64,000 nucleotides of DNA, taken from NCBI RefSeq assembly GCF_900890705.1, contig NZ_CAAHFH010000001.1, positions 124,001 to 188,000 on the forward strand, read 5' to 3'. The stretch's first letter is position 1. Each line of letters begins with the position of its first letter. A program made the translations under genes and the position numbers. The DNA comes from Pontiella sulfatireligans (lineage in GTDB: Bacteria > Verrucomicrobiota > Kiritimatiellia > Kiritimatiellales > Pontiellaceae). The notes beneath the pieces are model-generated. The model did not search any database. It was not told where the DNA came from and saw only the letters and a program-made list of their open reading frames with translations. Below are positions 62,526 to 64,000 of the stretch, piece after piece.

Positions 62526-64000
62526 ATGAAATATATCAAACACATAGTTTTGTCCGTTCTGATTGCGAGCTGTTCTTATGCCGCGTATATGCCACCGGAC
62601 AGTTATACCGCTCCGTCTACGACAATCATTTTGGGCAGTTCCGGTTACCAAATGGATGCAGATGACGATTCTCTGGGTTTCCAGAAAGCGATTGATGATG
62701 TGCATGCCAACGGCGGCGGACATGTTGTCGTACCCGCCGGCGAGTATCGTGTGACGGGGTTGGTGCTGAAAAGTGAAGTGCATCTTATCTTTGAAAATGG
62801 GGTATCGCTGCATTTGCCCATTGAGGGGCCGAAAAAGATGTCCACCATCATGTTCAGCATCGGCGCGAAGGGAAGCAGAGCGAATAACGTGTCGGTCAGC
62901 AGTCGGAATGAGTGGGCAGAGATCTACCTGCCCCTAAGTGAAAAGGGGCTGCGGGTTGCTGCTCTTTCCAATGTTGAAAACTTTTGGATTTCCGGCTTAA
63001 CCATTCATGACAGCCGGACGGTATTCAGTTCATTAATCTTTGTCTGGTCCGGCGAGGAGGACGGCGTCGCGTTGCTTCCCAAACATGGCTTGATCGAAAA
63101 TATCGTGGCTAAGAATGCGCACTACGGTTATGGCGCTTTGCAGGTGCATGCCGGGAATGATCTGCATTTTCGCAATATCACGGCGATTGGCGGCGTGGCC
63201 ACCCGTCTGGAAACAGGATTGCCTCAGATGAACCTGGCCGCGTTCGGAAAACCGCGCGGCTATATTGGACTCGACGACATTGCCGTGGAAGACACGACGA
63301 GTGTGAACGGGCAGGCGGCTCTGATGATGGAGGCCCATACGGTGAAGCATGGAACCGTGGTGGCCCGGGATATCAAGGCGGACGGCAGTGAGTTCGCGGT
63401 GCATCTGAGCGGCGGGTTTGTATCTAAGCGGAAATATACCGCGGATCAAAAATACATGACCATTGATCCCGGCGAGCTGACCCCGGGCGATTTTGAATCC
63501 ATCACTATCGAAGGGGTGACGGCTACGTATAGGGATCACGACATCGTTACACGATTTGTTCATTTCAAGGACTATCCCGAAGAGTTGCACGGGAAAATTA
63601 CACAGATTGGGCGCAGTCTCTACGGCGAGCCGGGCTCCCGCGGCCCGTCAATTGCCGCTGTCTCCATTCCGGATGTAAACGATCCTGCTGTCAAGGTCAC
63701 TCATGTGACGGCAAACGGATTTAAATATCATCCGGATATTATCAGTCACAAAAACCAGTACACGGGCAGTCTGCAGTCGCTTTCGAAAAAAGCGAAAATT
63801 GAAAATGCGCCGGATTTGCCGTGGGCCGGAGCCGATGTTGCCTTTGACGGTCCGTTGCTCCACAAGCCTTCTGCCTCAATGGGCAAGGTGTATGCGGGAA
63901 CGCTTGCTGATACGGCCCTATACAAAGGGAAGAGCGATAAACAGCTGAAGTATTCGAAGCTATTCGGGCCGGACTGGCTCTCCGTTTCTGCGGACGGCAG
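62526..64000 (+). CDS. Beta-helix protein, GH82-like, copy 5 (3' end missing)
   Basis: The frame is open from ATG 62526 to the window edge (491 residues). The signal peptide is about 1-19. The helix signature is HYGYGALQVHAG, then TRLETGLPQ and MMEAHTVKHG, with a Gln to Glu spacing of 23. After about residue 450 the sequence changes to VYAGTLADTA..LKYSKLFGPDWLSVSADG, which matches the start of a He_PIG (putative Ig-like) repeat, so the complete protein is longer than the other four and modular. It follows the BNR protein by 14 bases. Confidence 0.66.
   Translation, partial: MKYIKHIVLSVLIASCSYAAYMPPDSYTAPSTTIILGSSGYQMDADDDSLGFQKAIDDVHANGGGHVVVPAGEYRVTGLVLKSEVHLIFENGVSLHLPIEGPKKMSTIMFSIGAKGSRANNVSVSSRNEWAEIYLPLSEKGLRVAALSNVENFWISGLTIHDSRTVFSSLIFVWSGEEDGVALLPKHGLIENIVAKNAHYGYGALQVHAGNDLHFRNITAIGGVATRLETGLPQMNLAAFGKPRGYIGLDDIAVEDTTSVNGQAALMMEAHTVKHGTVVARDIKADGSEFAVHLSGGFVSKRKYTADQKYMTIDPGELTPGDFESITIEGVTATYRDHDIVTRFVHFKDYPEELHGKITQIGRSLYGEPGSRGPSIAAVSIPDVNDPAVKVTHVTANGFKYHPDIISHKNQYTGSLQSLSKKAKIENAPDLPWAGADVAFDGPLLHKPSASMGKVYAGTLADTALYKGKSDKQLKYSKLFGPDWLSVSADG

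Overview
The window reads as a chromosomal segment of an anaerobic polysaccharide degrader of the Kiritimatiellota type (Pontiella-like). This assignment is an inference. It rests on eight sulfatase genes (one frameshifted), tandem fucosidase and beta-helix genes, an HzsA-related cytochrome-like protein, and the absence of SusC/SusD-type uptake genes. No 16S rRNA gene is present to confirm it.

Region 1 (about 1-15.6 kb) is ordinary core genome: an MTA/SAH deaminase (cut by the window start), a glucuronokinase-type GHMP kinase next to galU, ilvD, recO and mgtE, a cyclophilin lipoprotein, a CinA-like amidase overlapping a NadD-like nucleotidyltransferase, leuB, a membrane zinc protease, a long-form purF, an RluA-family pseudouridine synthase, a spermidine synthase-like methyltransferase, and tRNA-Ser(GCT) with a strong terminator.

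Region 2 (about 15.7-26.6 kb) is a visibly AT-richer accessory stretch starting directly behind the tRNA. It holds a DUF262 gene split by an IS3-family element (exact ends 16675-18056, 3-bp target duplication ATA), followed by a small HEPN-like gene. Next come an IS91-type transposase/tyrosine recombinase pair, several hypotheticals, a low-molecular-weight phosphatase, a uracil-DNA glycosylase-like protein and a zinc-ribbon protein. Many short palindromes, tandem repeats and tandem hairpins lie between these genes.

Region 3 (26.7 kb to the window end) is one co-directional, tightly packed saccharolytic cluster: a Gfo/Idh/MocA oxidoreductase, a ThuA-like protein, five paralogous beta-helix proteins resembling GH82 iota-carrageenases, eight sulfatases, a GH117-like protein, an HzsA-related protein, a large beta-helix protein, a TlpA-like thioredoxin, an alpha/beta hydrolase, three tandem GH29 alpha-L-fucosidases, an acetylesterase-GH105 fusion and a BNR-repeat protein. 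Almost all carry export signals. Together they would desulfate, deacetylate and depolymerise a fucose-containing and/or anhydrogalactose-containing sulfated algal polysaccharide outside the cytoplasm. No regulator, importer or sulfatase-maturing enzyme lies in the window, so the cluster depends on functions encoded elsewhere.
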